Assembly: GCA_023138835.1 (NCBI GenBank)
Contig: JAGLOP010000002.1
Location: 1 to 64,000 of the forward strand
Reading direction: 5' to 3'
From: Arcobacteraceae bacterium
Lineage (GTDB): Bacteria > Campylobacterota > Campylobacteria > Campylobacterales > Arcobacteraceae
DNA length: 64,000 nt
Within the stretch, counting starts at the first letter, position 1. Every line of letters begins with the position of its first letter. Below the pieces are notes generated by a model that was not told the origin of the DNA, ran no database searches, and worked only from the letters and a program-made list of their open reading frames with translations. Both the position numbers and the translations under genes were made by a program. Shown here one piece after another: positions 1-9,046 of the stretch.

Positions 1-845
1 GCTTTCATACCAACAAATCTATTTTCAACGATATCTAATCTTCCAATACCATGCTTATTTCCATATTCATTTAAAGTTTTAAGAATCGTAGCAGGGCTTA
101 ACTCTTCACCATTTATAGAGATTGGATCACCATTTTTGTATCCAATAGTGATATATTCAGCTTTATTGGGTGCATTTTCGGGGCTTGTCGTCCATAACCA
201 CATACTTTCTTCCGGCTCATTCATTGGATTTTCTAAATGTAATCCTTCGTAAGAGATATGAAGTAAGTTTGCATCCATTGAATATGGGCTAACAGTTGGG
301 TTACCATCAGCATCTACATGTTTTTGATCTATATTGATACCATGCTCTCTGGCATAGCTAAGAAGTTTTTCTCTTGAATTTAAATCCCACTCTCTCCAAG
401 GTGCGATAACCGTAATATCAGGATTAAGACCTAAATATCCAAGCTCAAATCTAACTTGATCGTTACCTTTTCCTGTAGCCCCGTGAGATACTGCATCTGC
501 ACCCATTTGTTTAGCTATTTCAATTTGCTTTTTAGCAATTAAAGGACGAGCTATAGAAGTACCTAAAAGATATTCACCTTCATAAATAGCATTTGCTCTA
601 AACATTGGAAATACATAATCTTTTACAAACTCTTCTCTCACATCAAGAATAAAAATATTTTCAGGTTTGATACCATTGTCAAGAGCCTTCTGTCGTGCTG
701 GTTCTACCTCTTCACCTTGACCTAAATCTGCTGTAAATGTAATAACTTCTGCATTGTATTCATCTTGTAACCATTTTAAAATTATACTTGTATCTAACCC
801 ACCGCTGTACGCTAAAACAACTTTTTTAACACTCTTTTTATTCAA
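1..845 (-). CDS. argG: Argininosuccinate synthase, N-terminal ~281 residues (runs off left edge)
   Basis: Joins citrulline and aspartate with ATP in the penultimate step of arginine synthesis (cytosolic). The PP-loop of N-type ATP pyrophosphatases is visible at residues 11-20 ([10 protein letters not shown]), and the conserved stretches [12 protein letters not shown] and [13 protein letters not shown] follow. I place the start at a TTG (bases 845-843), with GGAG about seven bases upstream. The ATG slightly upstream (GGAGAAT context) is in another frame and stops after six codons. The C-terminal part lies outside the window. A -10 like TACAAT sits 31 bases upstream. Other arginine genes are not adjacent; argF is at 20.4 kb. 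Identity is secure; the start is likely. Confidence 0.93.
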   Translation of the reverse strand, partial: MNKKSVKKVVLAYSGGLDTSIILKWLQDEYNAEVITFTADLGQGEEVEPARQKALDNGIKPENIFILDVREEFVKDYVFPMFRANAIYEGEYLLGTSIARPLIAKKQIEIAKQMGADAVSHGATGKGNDQVRFELGYLGLNPDITVIAPWREWDLNSREKLLSYAREHGINIDQKHVDADGNPTVSPYSMDANLLHISYEGLHLENPMNEPEESMWLWTTSPENAPNKAEYITIGYKNGDPISINGEELSPATILKTLNEYGNKHGIGRLDIVENRFVGMK

Positions 846-875
846 CTCTATTCTCCATAACTAATATTTTTATCT

Positions 876-881
876 ATTGTA
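876..881 (-). promoter_or_regulatory. Putative -10 element of argG
   Basis: Reads TACAAT on the minus strand and would give a leader of about 25 bases before the argG TTG start. No convincing -35 is visible, as is common for sigma-70 promoters in Campylobacterota. Inference from position and motif only. Confidence 0.35.
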
Positions 882-912
882 GCTAAAATAAGGTATTAAA
901 AAGATGAAGCTG

Positions 913-2100
913 TTAGTTTCCTATAAAGCTTCCTACAAAGGAGTCAGTATTTTCATTGGTTAATAATATTGTTCCTCCAACTACACCCGCATTGTCTCCA
1001 TAAAATTTACCTATCATACTTCCACTTGCCATTGAATCAAATACAGTGGCAGTAAAACCACTATTATATACGTCTAATTCGGTATTTGAAATTATAGTAT
1101 TAAAGTTTGTCATAAATATCTCTCCGGTAACACCTTTACTCATAAAATCTATATTTAATGTAAGAGTTCCGCTTAAGGCATTTTCTTCATTAACAACTCC
1201 AACTATATTACCGGTATATGAAGCAGTACTTGATTGTTCTATATAACCGTCAATAACAGAAGTCGGTGTTTCATATTCTTCAAGTTTAGTTATAATGTCA
1301 TTAGTAAGGTATTTATCCAACTCTGCTTGTGTTAAAGTTTCTATATCAAAAATATCGAGGATATCTTCTAAGTCACTGTCAACAAAAGTATTAATAATAT
1401 CTTTAACAGTTTCTTCTGTTATACCTTTTTGGTCAAAATATTTTTTTATAGTTTTTGCACTTAAAGTTACTTTTTTTGCACTCTCTTTTTTAACAGCTTT
1501 TTTTATAGCTTTTTTTACACTTGCTTTGTTTAGTTCTTTACTCTCTTCTAATACACCTTCTTTAACTTCAACTTTTGCACCAAAGGTATAAACCAACATT
1601 TGACCCGGTAATAAAGTTGTGAATTCTTTATTTTGTAAAAGATAAATTTTTCCTTGAAAAAGACCAACTTTTAGTTTAAGTGATGAAACAAAAACATCAA
1701 ACCTGGTACCTCTGATACCAATAGTTGCAGATTTTACTTTTATCTTGAATTTATTTGGATTTATTTTACCAATTTGACCTGTTACTGTTCTAAACAAACC
1801 TTTAGCAAAATTGAATTTTGCTTCAACTTTTTGTATATTTTGTTCATCATAGATATATTCTTGAATCGAAAAATCAGAATTTTTACCAACAGTTATGATA
1901 GTGTTATCTGTAAATATCAATTGAAGTTTTGTATTGTCTTGTGTTTTTAATTGGTCATTTTTTTTTAATTTAAAACCAATTTTAGCATCTAAACTTTTGC
2001 CGTCTCTTATAACTACAGCTTTGCCCTTAAAAGCAGAAATAATAGCCACATTGGCAAATACTGAACTTATTAAAAAAAATAATAAAAAAATAATTCTCAT
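913..2100 (-). CDS. FecR-domain protein with C-terminal TbpB-like barrel, exported
   Basis: 395 residues. Residues 1-16 form a signal peptide (cleavage probably after VFA). There is no lipobox cysteine. A FecR domain covers about residues 25-165 with the family motif GIRGTRFD at 128-135. A lysine/alanine-rich linker at about 190-215 follows, then an acidic helical stretch. The last ~100 residues are Gly/Ser/Thr/Asn-rich and beta-prone and carry GKFYGDNAGVVGGT, which resembles the closing barrel of transferrin-binding protein B and related Slam-exported proteins. It lies 10 bases downstream of a Slam-like gene and is last in a three-gene unit. Inferred role: surface-exposed or secreted client of that translocator. 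FecR domain certain; barrel assignment moderate; ligand unknown. Confidence 0.75.
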   Translation of the reverse strand: MRIIFLLFFLISSVFANVAIISAFKGKAVVIRDGKSLDAKIGFKLKKNDQLKTQDNTKLQLIFTDNTIITVGKNSDFSIQEYIYDEQNIQKVEAKFNFAKGLFRTVTGQIGKINPNKFKIKVKSATIGIRGTRFDVFVSSLKLKVGLFQGKIYLLQNKEFTTLLPGQMLVYTFGAKVEVKEGVLEESKELNKASVKKAIKKAVKKESAKKVTLSAKTIKKYFDQKGITEETVKDIINTFVDSDLEDILDIFDIETLTQAELDKYLTNDIITKLEEYETPTSVIDGYIEQSSTASYTGNIVGVVNEENALSGTLTLNIDFMSKGVTGEIFMTNFNTIISNTELDVYNSGFTATVFDSMASGSMIGKFYGDNAGVVGGTILLTNENTDSFVGSFIGN

Positions 2101-2110
2101 AATTTATCCT

Positions 2111-3397
2111 TTAAAATGGCTTAATAAAATTTATACCAATGGTATATTTTTTATATTTTGATGATATGATATTTGAATCTATATCACTATAGTTTACTAT
2201 CCCTTGACCTACCCAGCCAGCACTTAATATATAAGTTCCTGTCAAATTTAGATTGTATTCATTGTTGGTTTGTTTTTTTAAATAGTTGGTATCTGTATCT
2301 TTATATTTTTTTCTCTTATATGATATCTTGGGAATTAAAGTAAATTTATTTGACAGCTTGTAGCTTAAGCCAAAGCCAAATCCTATAGAATTAAAATCAA
2401 CATTTGTCAAAGTTCCTTGACTCTTTCTTTCTCTTTCTAAACTGATAGTTGGGGTAATATTTATAATAGAAGACAAAACCTTGGTAGAACCTAGATTAAA
2501 TTGCATATATCTACTGTTTCTATTTTTATTTGTTTCAATTTGATTCATCTTTTTTTGATATTTTAATGATGAATTTATAACTAAATTTTGTGAATATGCA
2601 TATTTAAGCTTAGGATGAATACCCAATGTATTTAAATAAAGTTTTTTACCATACCACAGTCTATTTGCAAATAGAGCATAATCTACTATTAATCCGTTAG
2701 AATGTGCATATGAAACCGTAGGAGTATAAGACAGTAACTGTACATTTTTGTCACTATGATTTAAGGTGCCTTTGTTAAAAATCATAAAATCATTTTTAAA
2801 AGTAGTTTGAAGATTATGTTTGTATTTGTGATTTAATATCGCTATTTCTTGATGATAAGATGCTGTTTCATCTTTTGTAGTATTTGTATAAGTTAAATTA
2901 CTAATGTCATAAGTATCACTCGTAGCTCTATTATTTAAATTTGAATCATAGCCAATGCCCATTATTATCAAGCCACTAAGGGAATTTTTTGCTATCTTAT
3001 CATCAATTTTTGCTAAATATTTATCAATAACTAAAGTTAGTTTCTCGGAATCAGAATCTTTCTTTAATTCAAGAAATATCCTTTTTGATTCTTGATAATT
3101 TTTTTGCATAAAATAACATCTGGCAATTTCTAATTGAACTCTCGAACTGTTTTTTTGTATAGTAATTCTTTCATAGGCAGTTAAAGCTATATTATATTTT
3201 TTAAGTTCAAATGCAGATCGTCCCAAATAGAAATTGATCTCTGTATTTTCAAGGTCATTTAAAAACAACTTATAAAACAACTTGTAAGATAATTTATAAT
3301 CTTTTTTATTAAAAGCTTCCATAGCTTTACTCTGTGATGCCATTAATCCAACATCAAAAAATACAATTATCACCAGAATTAATATTAATCTTTTCAT
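2111..3397 (-). CDS. TPR plus outer-membrane beta-barrel protein, Slam (surface lipoprotein assembly modulator)-like
   Basis: 428 residues. Signal peptide at about 1-20. Two or three TPR-like helical pairs lie at about 22-130 (AMEAFNKKDYKLSYKLFYKL, YFMQKNYQESKRIF). The rest, about 140-428, alternates polar and aromatic residues as in a transmembrane beta-barrel and starts MGIGYDSNLNNRA. It ends in phenylalanine (GINFIKPF), the usual BAM-recognition end. TPR followed by a DUF560-type barrel is the layout of Slam proteins, which move TbpB-like clients across the outer membrane (type XI secretion). The next gene downstream encodes a TbpB-barrel-like protein. It starts 19 bases after the HD-GYP gene stops. 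The alternative is a different TPR/porin family. Domain layout seen; Slam function inferred. Confidence 0.65.
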   Translation of the reverse strand: MKRLILILVIIVFFDVGLMASQSKAMEAFNKKDYKLSYKLFYKLFLNDLENTEINFYLGRSAFELKKYNIALTAYERITIQKNSSRVQLEIARCYFMQKNYQESKRIFLELKKDSDSEKLTLVIDKYLAKIDDKIAKNSLSGLIIMGIGYDSNLNNRATSDTYDISNLTYTNTTKDETASYHQEIAILNHKYKHNLQTTFKNDFMIFNKGTLNHSDKNVQLLSYTPTVSYAHSNGLIVDYALFANRLWYGKKLYLNTLGIHPKLKYAYSQNLVINSSLKYQKKMNQIETNKNRNSRYMQFNLGSTKVLSSIINITPTISLERERKSQGTLTNVDFNSIGFGFGLSYKLSNKFTLIPKISYKRKKYKDTDTNYLKKQTNNEYNLNLTGTYILSAGWVGQGIVNYSDIDSNIISSKYKKYTIGINFIKPF

Positions 3398-3416
3398 CTT
3401 ATCTCGTTTCTATTTT

Positions 3417-5849
3417 TTATAATTTACCAAAATCCACGGTAATTTCATCTAGTTGTGATTCTAAAAGATTATCTTTAGCATATGTGTATGCCAATCCTTT
3501 ATCTACAAAGAATTTAACTAAATCTTTATCTAACTCTTCATCTTTAACCATAAATGATAAGATTTTTAATGACTGATTTAAACTGTTTGGTTCTCTATAT
3601 GGCCTGTCATGTGCTGTTAAAGCTTCAAAAATATCTGCAACTGCTAATATTTTTGATTTGATATCCATTGGTATTCCCATAATTTCAGGAGCACCATAAC
3701 CTGTATGAACACCATTCTCATCAAGTTTTACTTTTTTATGATGAGATCCTGCTATCAATGGAATATTTTTTAATTTTTTAGGGAAGGGTAATTCTTTAAG
3801 CATATGATAACTTACTGCTGCATGGTTATTAATAACTTCTCGTTCTTCTTGGGTTAATGTACCTTTGCGAATACATAAATTATTTACTTCATCTTGGGAA
3901 AGTAAATTTATTTTTTGATTATCTATGTTTATTGTATATTCTACTAAAGTATTGATTCTATCTATTTTATCATCAGACAAGAATTCCCCGCCAATATTTA
4001 CATCTTTTATAAAGTTAATATCATCTTCGATTTTCTTAATTAGTTGTAGAGACTCATCTTCAAGTTGTTGAATATTAACAGTATTTTTATTATTTAGTTT
4101 ATCTTTAAGCAATATGATTTCAATATCTCTTTTGAATATTTCAAACTTTGCTTCTACAAAATGTATTCTGTCATAAATTGTTTCTAATTTAGTTGCCTTA
4201 TCTACCACAAACTCAGGTGTTGTAATTTTACCTATATCGTGCATCCAAGCTGATATATTTATCTCTTTTATTTCATTCTCACAAAAAGATATATCTTTAT
4301 AGATATCACTGTCGTCATCATTAATCGCATTTGCAATTATTGATGACAGCTCTGCAACTCTGTTAATATGTCCCCCGGTATATTTAGATTTTTCACCAAT
4401 AGCAACAGCAATTGTTTTAATAAAAGCATTTAATAAATTTTCTAAACCTTCGATTAGTCTTGTGTTTGTTACTGAAATAGCTGCTTGCGAAGACATGGAT
4501 AAAATCAACTCTTCGTCATGTTTGTTAAAATCAATGGTTTGACCATACTTATCCTGTTTATTTAAGAGTTGAATAACTCCTATAATATCATTTTCATGAT
4601 TTTTCATAGGTACAACTAGCATTGATTTTGTTCTATATCCAGTGCCCGCATCAAATGCTTTCGTACCTTCAAAATTAAAACCTTCTGCTTTATATACATC
4701 ATGAATATTAATAAGTTCACCTTCAATGGCACATAAAACTGCAACTTGTTCTCTGTTTTGTGTACCATCTTCTTTTACAAGTGATAAATTAGGCCAGGCA
4801 ATTGTTCCGTTAGTTCCACCCATCTTAAGACCTAATGAATCTGTTTGTACAACGGTAAAATGCAGATGTTTCTCATCATCAGTCATTATATACAGAGTTC
4901 CACCATCAGCACCAGATAATTGTTTTGCACCAAGTAAAATCTTTTCCATTAATACATCAAAATTCTTTTGGCTTGTTAATGCATGACCAATATCAATAAG
5001 TTGATTTATATTATCTTTTTCTTTATTGATCTCATTAAGTTTATAAGCTTTGTAATTATTGGGATTTGTTATATCTATTAAAGCACCGTCTGTTAAAACA
5101 TGACCGTTATTTAATAAAATATTTAATTTGTAACACTCTTCAGATATCTCATTTGCGTATGCTGATTTTAGATGATTTACATAAATTGTCACATCATCTC
5201 TTTTTAGACAATGCAATTCTTCTTCCAAGAGTTTAGGCGTTAAATGTTTACTATCGAAAGCCAGTTGTTCAAATCTTGATGGGAAAGATGCCTCTATTAT
5301 GATAGATTTAATAGTTTTATTTGTGTTAACCTCATCCCAAATATTTTGACACTTATATGTATCAGATGTAAATAAAATAGATGTTTCATCTTTTGTAATT
5401 ACATATCCGCAACTTGAAGCTGCATGTTCTGTTTTAATAGGTTTTAATATACAATTGTCAACTGTTATCTCTTTATTTAAAGTTATCTCTTTAAAAACAA
5501 CTGCTTTTTGCTCGGAATCTTTTAAATTTATTGAAGAGAAGTCAGGCCAAATATGCCAATTAAATAAATTATCTTGCAGATGAGTTATTGTATCTTTTAA
5601 ACCATAAATAATTAATGGTTCTTTTCTTTTGTCAAAAAATGTATCGATTAAAAATGGTATATCAACAATATGGTCTAAATGTGTGTGAGTTAAAAATATA
5701 TGATTTATATCTAACGCTTTATCTTCCAAGGAGTGTAGTATATTTCCGGCATCAATAACAATACTTTGAGAAACCTGCAAGCAAGTCATCTCTTTATTAA
5801 TACCTTTACTGCCAAATGCACCCAGCACTTTAACTACATTGATTTCCAT
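3417..5849 (-). CDS. Metallo-beta-lactamase / GAF / HD-GYP signalling protein
   Basis: 810 residues in three parts. (a) About 1-270: metallo-beta-lactamase fold like class II cAMP phosphodiesterases, with metal motif THTHLDHIVD at about 51-60 and a late conserved His (YVNHLKSA). (b) About 290-465: GAF sensor domain. (c) About 475-800: HD-GYP-type phosphohydrolase with HDIGK near 536, GSHHKK near 700, and the GYP signature altered to GYG, followed by a typical AVADIFEALTAHDRPYRE. Roughly 100 extra residues, partly coiled coil, separate HDIGK from the second His cluster. It probably breaks down cyclic (di)nucleotides and heads the operon with the Slam-like and FecR genes, so it may gate their production. 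No membrane segment is seen. Domains clear; substrate unknown. Confidence 0.82.
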   Translation of the reverse strand: MEINVVKVLGAFGSKGINKEMTCLQVSQSIVIDAGNILHSLEDKALDINHIFLTHTHLDHIVDIPFLIDTFFDKRKEPLIIYGLKDTITHLQDNLFNWHIWPDFSSINLKDSEQKAVVFKEITLNKEITVDNCILKPIKTEHAASSCGYVITKDETSILFTSDTYKCQNIWDEVNTNKTIKSIIIEASFPSRFEQLAFDSKHLTPKLLEEELHCLKRDDVTIYVNHLKSAYANEISEECYKLNILLNNGHVLTDGALIDITNPNNYKAYKLNEINKEKDNINQLIDIGHALTSQKNFDVLMEKILLGAKQLSGADGGTLYIMTDDEKHLHFTVVQTDSLGLKMGGTNGTIAWPNLSLVKEDGTQNREQVAVLCAIEGELINIHDVYKAEGFNFEGTKAFDAGTGYRTKSMLVVPMKNHENDIIGVIQLLNKQDKYGQTIDFNKHDEELILSMSSQAAISVTNTRLIEGLENLLNAFIKTIAVAIGEKSKYTGGHINRVAELSSIIANAINDDDSDIYKDISFCENEIKEINISAWMHDIGKITTPEFVVDKATKLETIYDRIHFVEAKFEIFKRDIEIILLKDKLNNKNTVNIQQLEDESLQLIKKIEDDINFIKDVNIGGEFLSDDKIDRINTLVEYTINIDNQKINLLSQDEVNNLCIRKGTLTQEEREVINNHAAVSYHMLKELPFPKKLKNIPLIAGSHHKKVKLDENGVHTGYGAPEIMGIPMDIKSKILAVADIFEALTAHDRPYREPNSLNQSLKILSFMVKDEELDKDLVKFFVDKGLAYTYAKDNLLESQLDEITVDFGKL

Positions 5850-5882
5850 CAGTCAACACCCTTCAAAATTATAATATTACTT

Positions 5883-5888
5883 ATTGTA
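5883..5888 (-). promoter_or_regulatory. Extended -10 promoter of the HD-GYP / Slam-like / FecR unit
   Basis: Minus strand reads TGTTACAAT (TG-n-TACAAT), about 34 bases before the start codon, followed by a GAAGGG ribosome-binding site. Spacings of 19 and 10 bases inside the unit suggest that all three genes are transcribed from here. Confidence 0.45.
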
Positions 5889-5918
5889 ACATACCTTGCC
5901 TTAGCAATTTGATTTACT

Positions 5919-5956
5919 AAAAAAAGGTAAAGCTTCATAATAGCTTTACCTTTTTT
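5919..5956 (-). terminator. Intrinsic terminator after the TDT-like membrane gene
   Basis: Perfect 9-bp stem GGTAAAGCT (5926-5934) / AGCTTTACC (5942-5950) with a 7-base loop, flanked by A and T runs on both sides, so it could work in both directions. It sits about 20 bases past the stop codon of the minus-strand gene at 5977. Confidence 0.8.
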
Positions 5957-5976
5957 AAACAAACAGTATTAAAATT

Positions 5977-7134
5977 TTAAAGTGAAAATTTACCTTTTAG
6001 TTTAAAAAAGTAAATTACTGTTTTGTATTGAACAAACATAAAAGGCAGCATAAATGCAAAATAGAATATTGAATATTTATCTACAATTCCATTTGCTGTT
6101 AATCCAAAGTTTACAAAAAACATACCAAATACCATAAATGCTACCCCTGGACAAATCAGAGCAAAGCTAACCGGCGATTTTTTATCTCCATGTACAAACT
6201 CTTCAAAATAACCTATTGATTTCATGAGTTTATATCCCATAAGTCCAAAAATGATTTGTAAAGATAAAATACTGCTTGTAAGTGTAAAAAGTGATGACTT
6301 AGCTAATATTTGATCAAAGTGATGGCCAAGTCCAAAACTAATTCTTACAAATGTAATTCCCAATAAAGTTAAAATAGGGATAATAATCCATAAACTTGGA
6401 CTAGCTTCAGGTGAAATTCCATGTTCAAACATATTTTTAAAACCTAAAATCAGTTTAATTACTAATAGTAAAACTGCAATAGCACTAAAGAAAATAGCAC
6501 CAAATATACCAATAGCATTTATCTCTACATAATGACTCATAGCCCCCGGTGCTGCAAATCCAACTCCAACCATTGTAAATGCAAAGATTGAAAGCATTTG
6601 AGAAAGGTTATTGTTTTTTGTAAAGTCAAAATCACCTGTTATAAGTAATCTGTTAAAATACTCTAAAAATATTTTAAGAGCATGATATCCCACCACAGCA
6701 AAACCGATCAAAGCCATAGGAAATAGATATTCAACAATGCTCCAAAGCCCTGGTACAAACAGTGCACCTAAGACAAAAGAAACATTGATAGTCATAGCAA
6801 AAGTTAAAGGTAAAGCCATAAGTGTAACTTCAGCGTTACTGTTTTTTAATGTTTCAAAAGCATCAGTTGTTTTAAAAGCTTTATATTGTTTAACATTCCA
6901 AATAAGTAATTTAAAATGTAAAAATGCAAATCCAATTATAAATACGATTGAAAATGCTGTGACAAATGATAACCAATCACCTTTGAGCAAAGCAGGGTAT
7001 GCAAAATCAAAAGTGGTCATAGGAACACCTTTGTGTGGTATCAAAAACATAAGATACATAAAAAATGATACCGATAAACCACCAGCACCTAAAGCTGATA
7101 GAAAGTAAAGCGGAGAATATTTTTCTTTTAACAT
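5977..7134 (-). CDS. Multi-spanning membrane protein, TDT-like (possibly TsoY family)
   Basis: 385 residues with about ten hydrophobic helices and short loops, so an inner-membrane protein. The overall look, with helices of ~20-25 residues and a C-terminal LICPGVAFMVFG segment, recalls the tellurite-resistance/dicarboxylate transporter (TDT) superfamily and the Campylobacterota group called TsoY, some members of which are selenoproteins. Here the candidate position is an ordinary cysteine and no in-frame TGA is present. Monocistronic: terminator behind it and a divergent gene in front. Substrate unknown; the TsoY label is from memory and tentative. Confidence 0.5.
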   Translation of the reverse strand: MLKEKYSPLYFLSALGAGGLSVSFFMYLMFLIPHKGVPMTTFDFAYPALLKGDWLSFVTAFSIVFIIGFAFLHFKLLIWNVKQYKAFKTTDAFETLKNSNAEVTLMALPLTFAMTINVSFVLGALFVPGLWSIVEYLFPMALIGFAVVGYHALKIFLEYFNRLLITGDFDFTKNNNLSQMLSIFAFTMVGVGFAAPGAMSHYVEINAIGIFGAIFFSAIAVLLLVIKLILGFKNMFEHGISPEASPSLWIIIPILTLLGITFVRISFGLGHHFDQILAKSSLFTLTSSILSLQIIFGLMGYKLMKSIGYFEEFVHGDKKSPVSFALICPGVAFMVFGMFFVNFGLTANGIVDKYSIFYFAFMLPFMFVQYKTVIYFFKLKGKFSL

Positions 7135-7202
7135 AAAAGTCCTTCTGTTAATTTTTTTTGAAGTTTATCAAAGTAAATATTAATTTATAATTATTTATTA
7201 GA

Positions 7203-7208
7203 TATAAT
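7203..7208 (+). promoter_or_regulatory. Putative -10 of the small-protein/S4/trpD/tsaE/lptB operon
   Basis: TATAAT 24 bases before the ATG at 7232, with an AT-rich upstream region and a GAGAGGA ribosome-binding site between. The five genes downstream abut or overlap, so this is the likely operon promoter. Confidence 0.5.
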
Positions 7209-7231
7209 AATATTTTGAGAGGAATATATTT

Positions 7232-7399
7232 ATGGCAATATTATTTATTCGGTTTGGCTGGTTTATACTGGGTGCTTTTTTTGGGGCATGGGTTATGTTT
7301 GACCCAGATAGAGCTTTGGTTATCTCATCTTCAATTAATACCGGTTGGTCTAGTTTAAGTAGTTTTGTAACCGGTATATTAAATAGTATGGGATTTTAA
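7232..7399 (+). CDS. Small membrane protein, 55 residues
   Basis: ATG at 7232 with GAGAGGA about eight bases upstream; the stop TAA at 7397-7399 directly abuts the next ATG. Residues 3-23 (beginning ILFIRFGWFILGAFFGAWV) form one transmembrane helix, followed by a short polar tail (MFDPDRALVISSS) and a second weakly hydrophobic stretch. I do not recognise it. The strong RBS, stop-to-start coupling with the S4 gene and upstream TATAAT support it as real. It is divergent from the TDT-like gene, so a link with that transporter is possible but not shown. Confidence 0.6.
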   Translation: MAILFIRFGWFILGAFFGAWVMFDPDRALVISSSINTGWSSLSSFVTGILNSMGF

Positions 7400-7660
7400 A
7401 TGAGAATAGATAAATTTTTAAATGCGGTAAATATTACAAAAAGACGAGCAATAGCGGAAGATATGCTTAAAGAAAAGATAGTATTTATAAATGCTGTTTC
7501 TGTAAAAAAGGCAAAAGAGGTAAAGGTGGGAGATACTATTGAAATTAAATATCTTGAATATTCTGATTTTTTTAAAGTATTGCAAATACCCGCTACTAAA
7601 TCAACACCTAAGAGTAAACAAAGTGAATATGTGGAAAGAATAGGAGAAAACAATGTTTAG
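7400..7660 (+). CDS. S4-domain RNA-binding protein (Hsp15/HslR-like)
   Basis: 86 residues. The S4 fold fills residues 1-50 (MRIDKFLNAVNITKRRA, then GDTIEIKY) and a short basic tail follows, the layout of Hsp15-type proteins that bind structured RNA and rescue stalled 50S subunits. The start abuts the stop of the 55-residue gene, and the end overlaps the trpD start by 8 bases, so translation is coupled. Family assignment good; exact role inferred. Confidence 0.85.
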   Translation: MRIDKFLNAVNITKRRAIAEDMLKEKIVFINAVSVKKAKEVKVGDTIEIKYLEYSDFFKVLQIPATKSTPKSKQSEYVERIGENNV

Positions 7661-8636
7661 TAAAGCAAGATTAAAATTTGATGATATTTTTGAAAATAGA
7701 CTCTCTGATCAAGAGGTGAAAGAATATTTAATAGAACTTTACAATCGCGGAGAGACTGCAGATGAAATAGCATCCGCAGCAGCAGCTATGAGAGAACACA
7801 TGGTACACCTGAGTTTGCCTCAAGAATTACAAGAGCAGTTAATTGATAATTGTGGAACAGGTGGAGATAAGAGTAACAGTTTTAATATCTCAACAACAGT
7901 CTCAATACTTTTAAGTGCTTGTGGTTGTAAAGTTGCAAAACATGGGAATAGAAGTATTACAAGTAATAGCGGAAGTGCAGATATGTTAGAGGCTCTTGGT
8001 GTAAATTTAAGCCTAACAATTCCAAAGCAAATTGAGATGCTCGAGCTTACTGGATTTGTATTTATGTTTGCTATAAATCATCATCCTGCTATGAAACATA
8101 TCATGCCTATTAGAAAATCAATAGACCATAGAACTATTTTTAATATTTTGGGACCTTTATCAAATCCGGCAAGTGTTCATAAGCAACTGATTGGTGTATT
8201 TGATAAAGAATATGTGACAAAAATTGCCCAGGCTTTAACAAAACTAAATACAAAAAGGGCAATAGTAGTAAGTAGTGCTGACGGTATGGACGAATTAAGT
8301 ATCAGTGATATAACATATTGTGCTTTTGTTGAACGAGGGTCTGTAAATGAGTTTACAATAGACCCTAGAGAATATGGATTTGATTTATATCCTAAAAGTG
8401 AAATTGAAGGCGGTGATGCAGTTTTTAATGCCAAGATAACAAAAGGTATTTTAGACGGCAGTATAACAGGTGCAAAAAGAGATATAGTTTTATTAAATGC
8501 GGGTGTTGCACTTTTGGTCGACGGTAAAGTTAATTCAACTGAAGAGGGAATAGAAATGGCAAGAGATGCTATTAATGATGGTTTGGCAGTTAAAAAACTT
8601 GAAGAGATTGTAAAAGTTAGCAATAGCTTAATGTAG
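7653..8636 (+). CDS. trpD: Anthranilate phosphoribosyltransferase
   Basis: 327 residues, normal length. Transfers phosphoribose from PRPP to anthranilate in tryptophan synthesis (cytosol). The PRPP motif GTGGDKSNSFNIST is at about residues 69-82, followed by KHGNRSITSNSGSADMLEALGV and the metal-binding DGMDELS near 210. It is not in a trp operon: trpC is at 39.2 kb, so tryptophan genes are dispersed. It is translationally coupled to the S4 gene and 5 bases ahead of tsaE. Confidence 0.95.
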   Translation: MFSKARLKFDDIFENRLSDQEVKEYLIELYNRGETADEIASAAAAMREHMVHLSLPQELQEQLIDNCGTGGDKSNSFNISTTVSILLSACGCKVAKHGNRSITSNSGSADMLEALGVNLSLTIPKQIEMLELTGFVFMFAINHHPAMKHIMPIRKSIDHRTIFNILGPLSNPASVHKQLIGVFDKEYVTKIAQALTKLNTKRAIVVSSADGMDELSISDITYCAFVERGSVNEFTIDPREYGFDLYPKSEIEGGDAVFNAKITKGILDGSITGAKRDIVLLNAGVALLVDGKVNSTEEGIEMARDAINDGLAVKKLEEIVKVSNSLM

Positions 8637-8641
8637 ATTTA

Positions 8642-9046
8642 ATGGTTGTTTCTTTAAATAATTTAGATTTAGTAATTAAAAAATTAAAACATATAATAGA
8701 CAATAGAGATATTGTTGTTTTATTGCGAGGTGATTTAGCAAGCGGCAAAACAACTTTAGTAAAAAATTATGTTAAAAGCTTAGGACTTGAAGATAGAGTT
8801 ACCAGTCCCACTTTTTCACTTCAAACACTATATGGGAAAGATATTTTTCATTATGATGTTTATAATAAAACATTAGATGAATTTATAGCTTTAGGTTTGC
8901 TTGAAGAATTTGAAAAAGAGGGTATCCATTTTGTAGAATGGGGTGATGAAAAATTAGAAGCTATCTTAAAAGATTACGGCTTCAATGTTTTAACAGTAAA
9001 AATAAAAAAATTAGAAAAGAAAAGAGAGTATATAATTGAATCATAA
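8642..9046 (+). CDS. tsaE: tRNA threonylcarbamoyladenosine biosynthesis ATPase TsaE
   Basis: 134 residues. Walker A is GDLASGKTTL at about 30-39, followed by the family signature TSPTFSLQ and the late HYDVYN and FVEWGD motifs. TsaE is the ATPase of the TsaBDE complex that makes t6A37 on ANN-decoding tRNAs. It sits between trpD and lptB, overlapping lptB by 11 bases. Confidence 0.93.
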   Translation: MVVSLNNLDLVIKKLKHIIDNRDIVVLLRGDLASGKTTLVKNYVKSLGLEDRVTSPTFSLQTLYGKDIFHYDVYNKTLDEFIALGLLEEFEKEGIHFVEWGDEKLEAILKDYGFNVLTVKIKKLEKKREYIIES

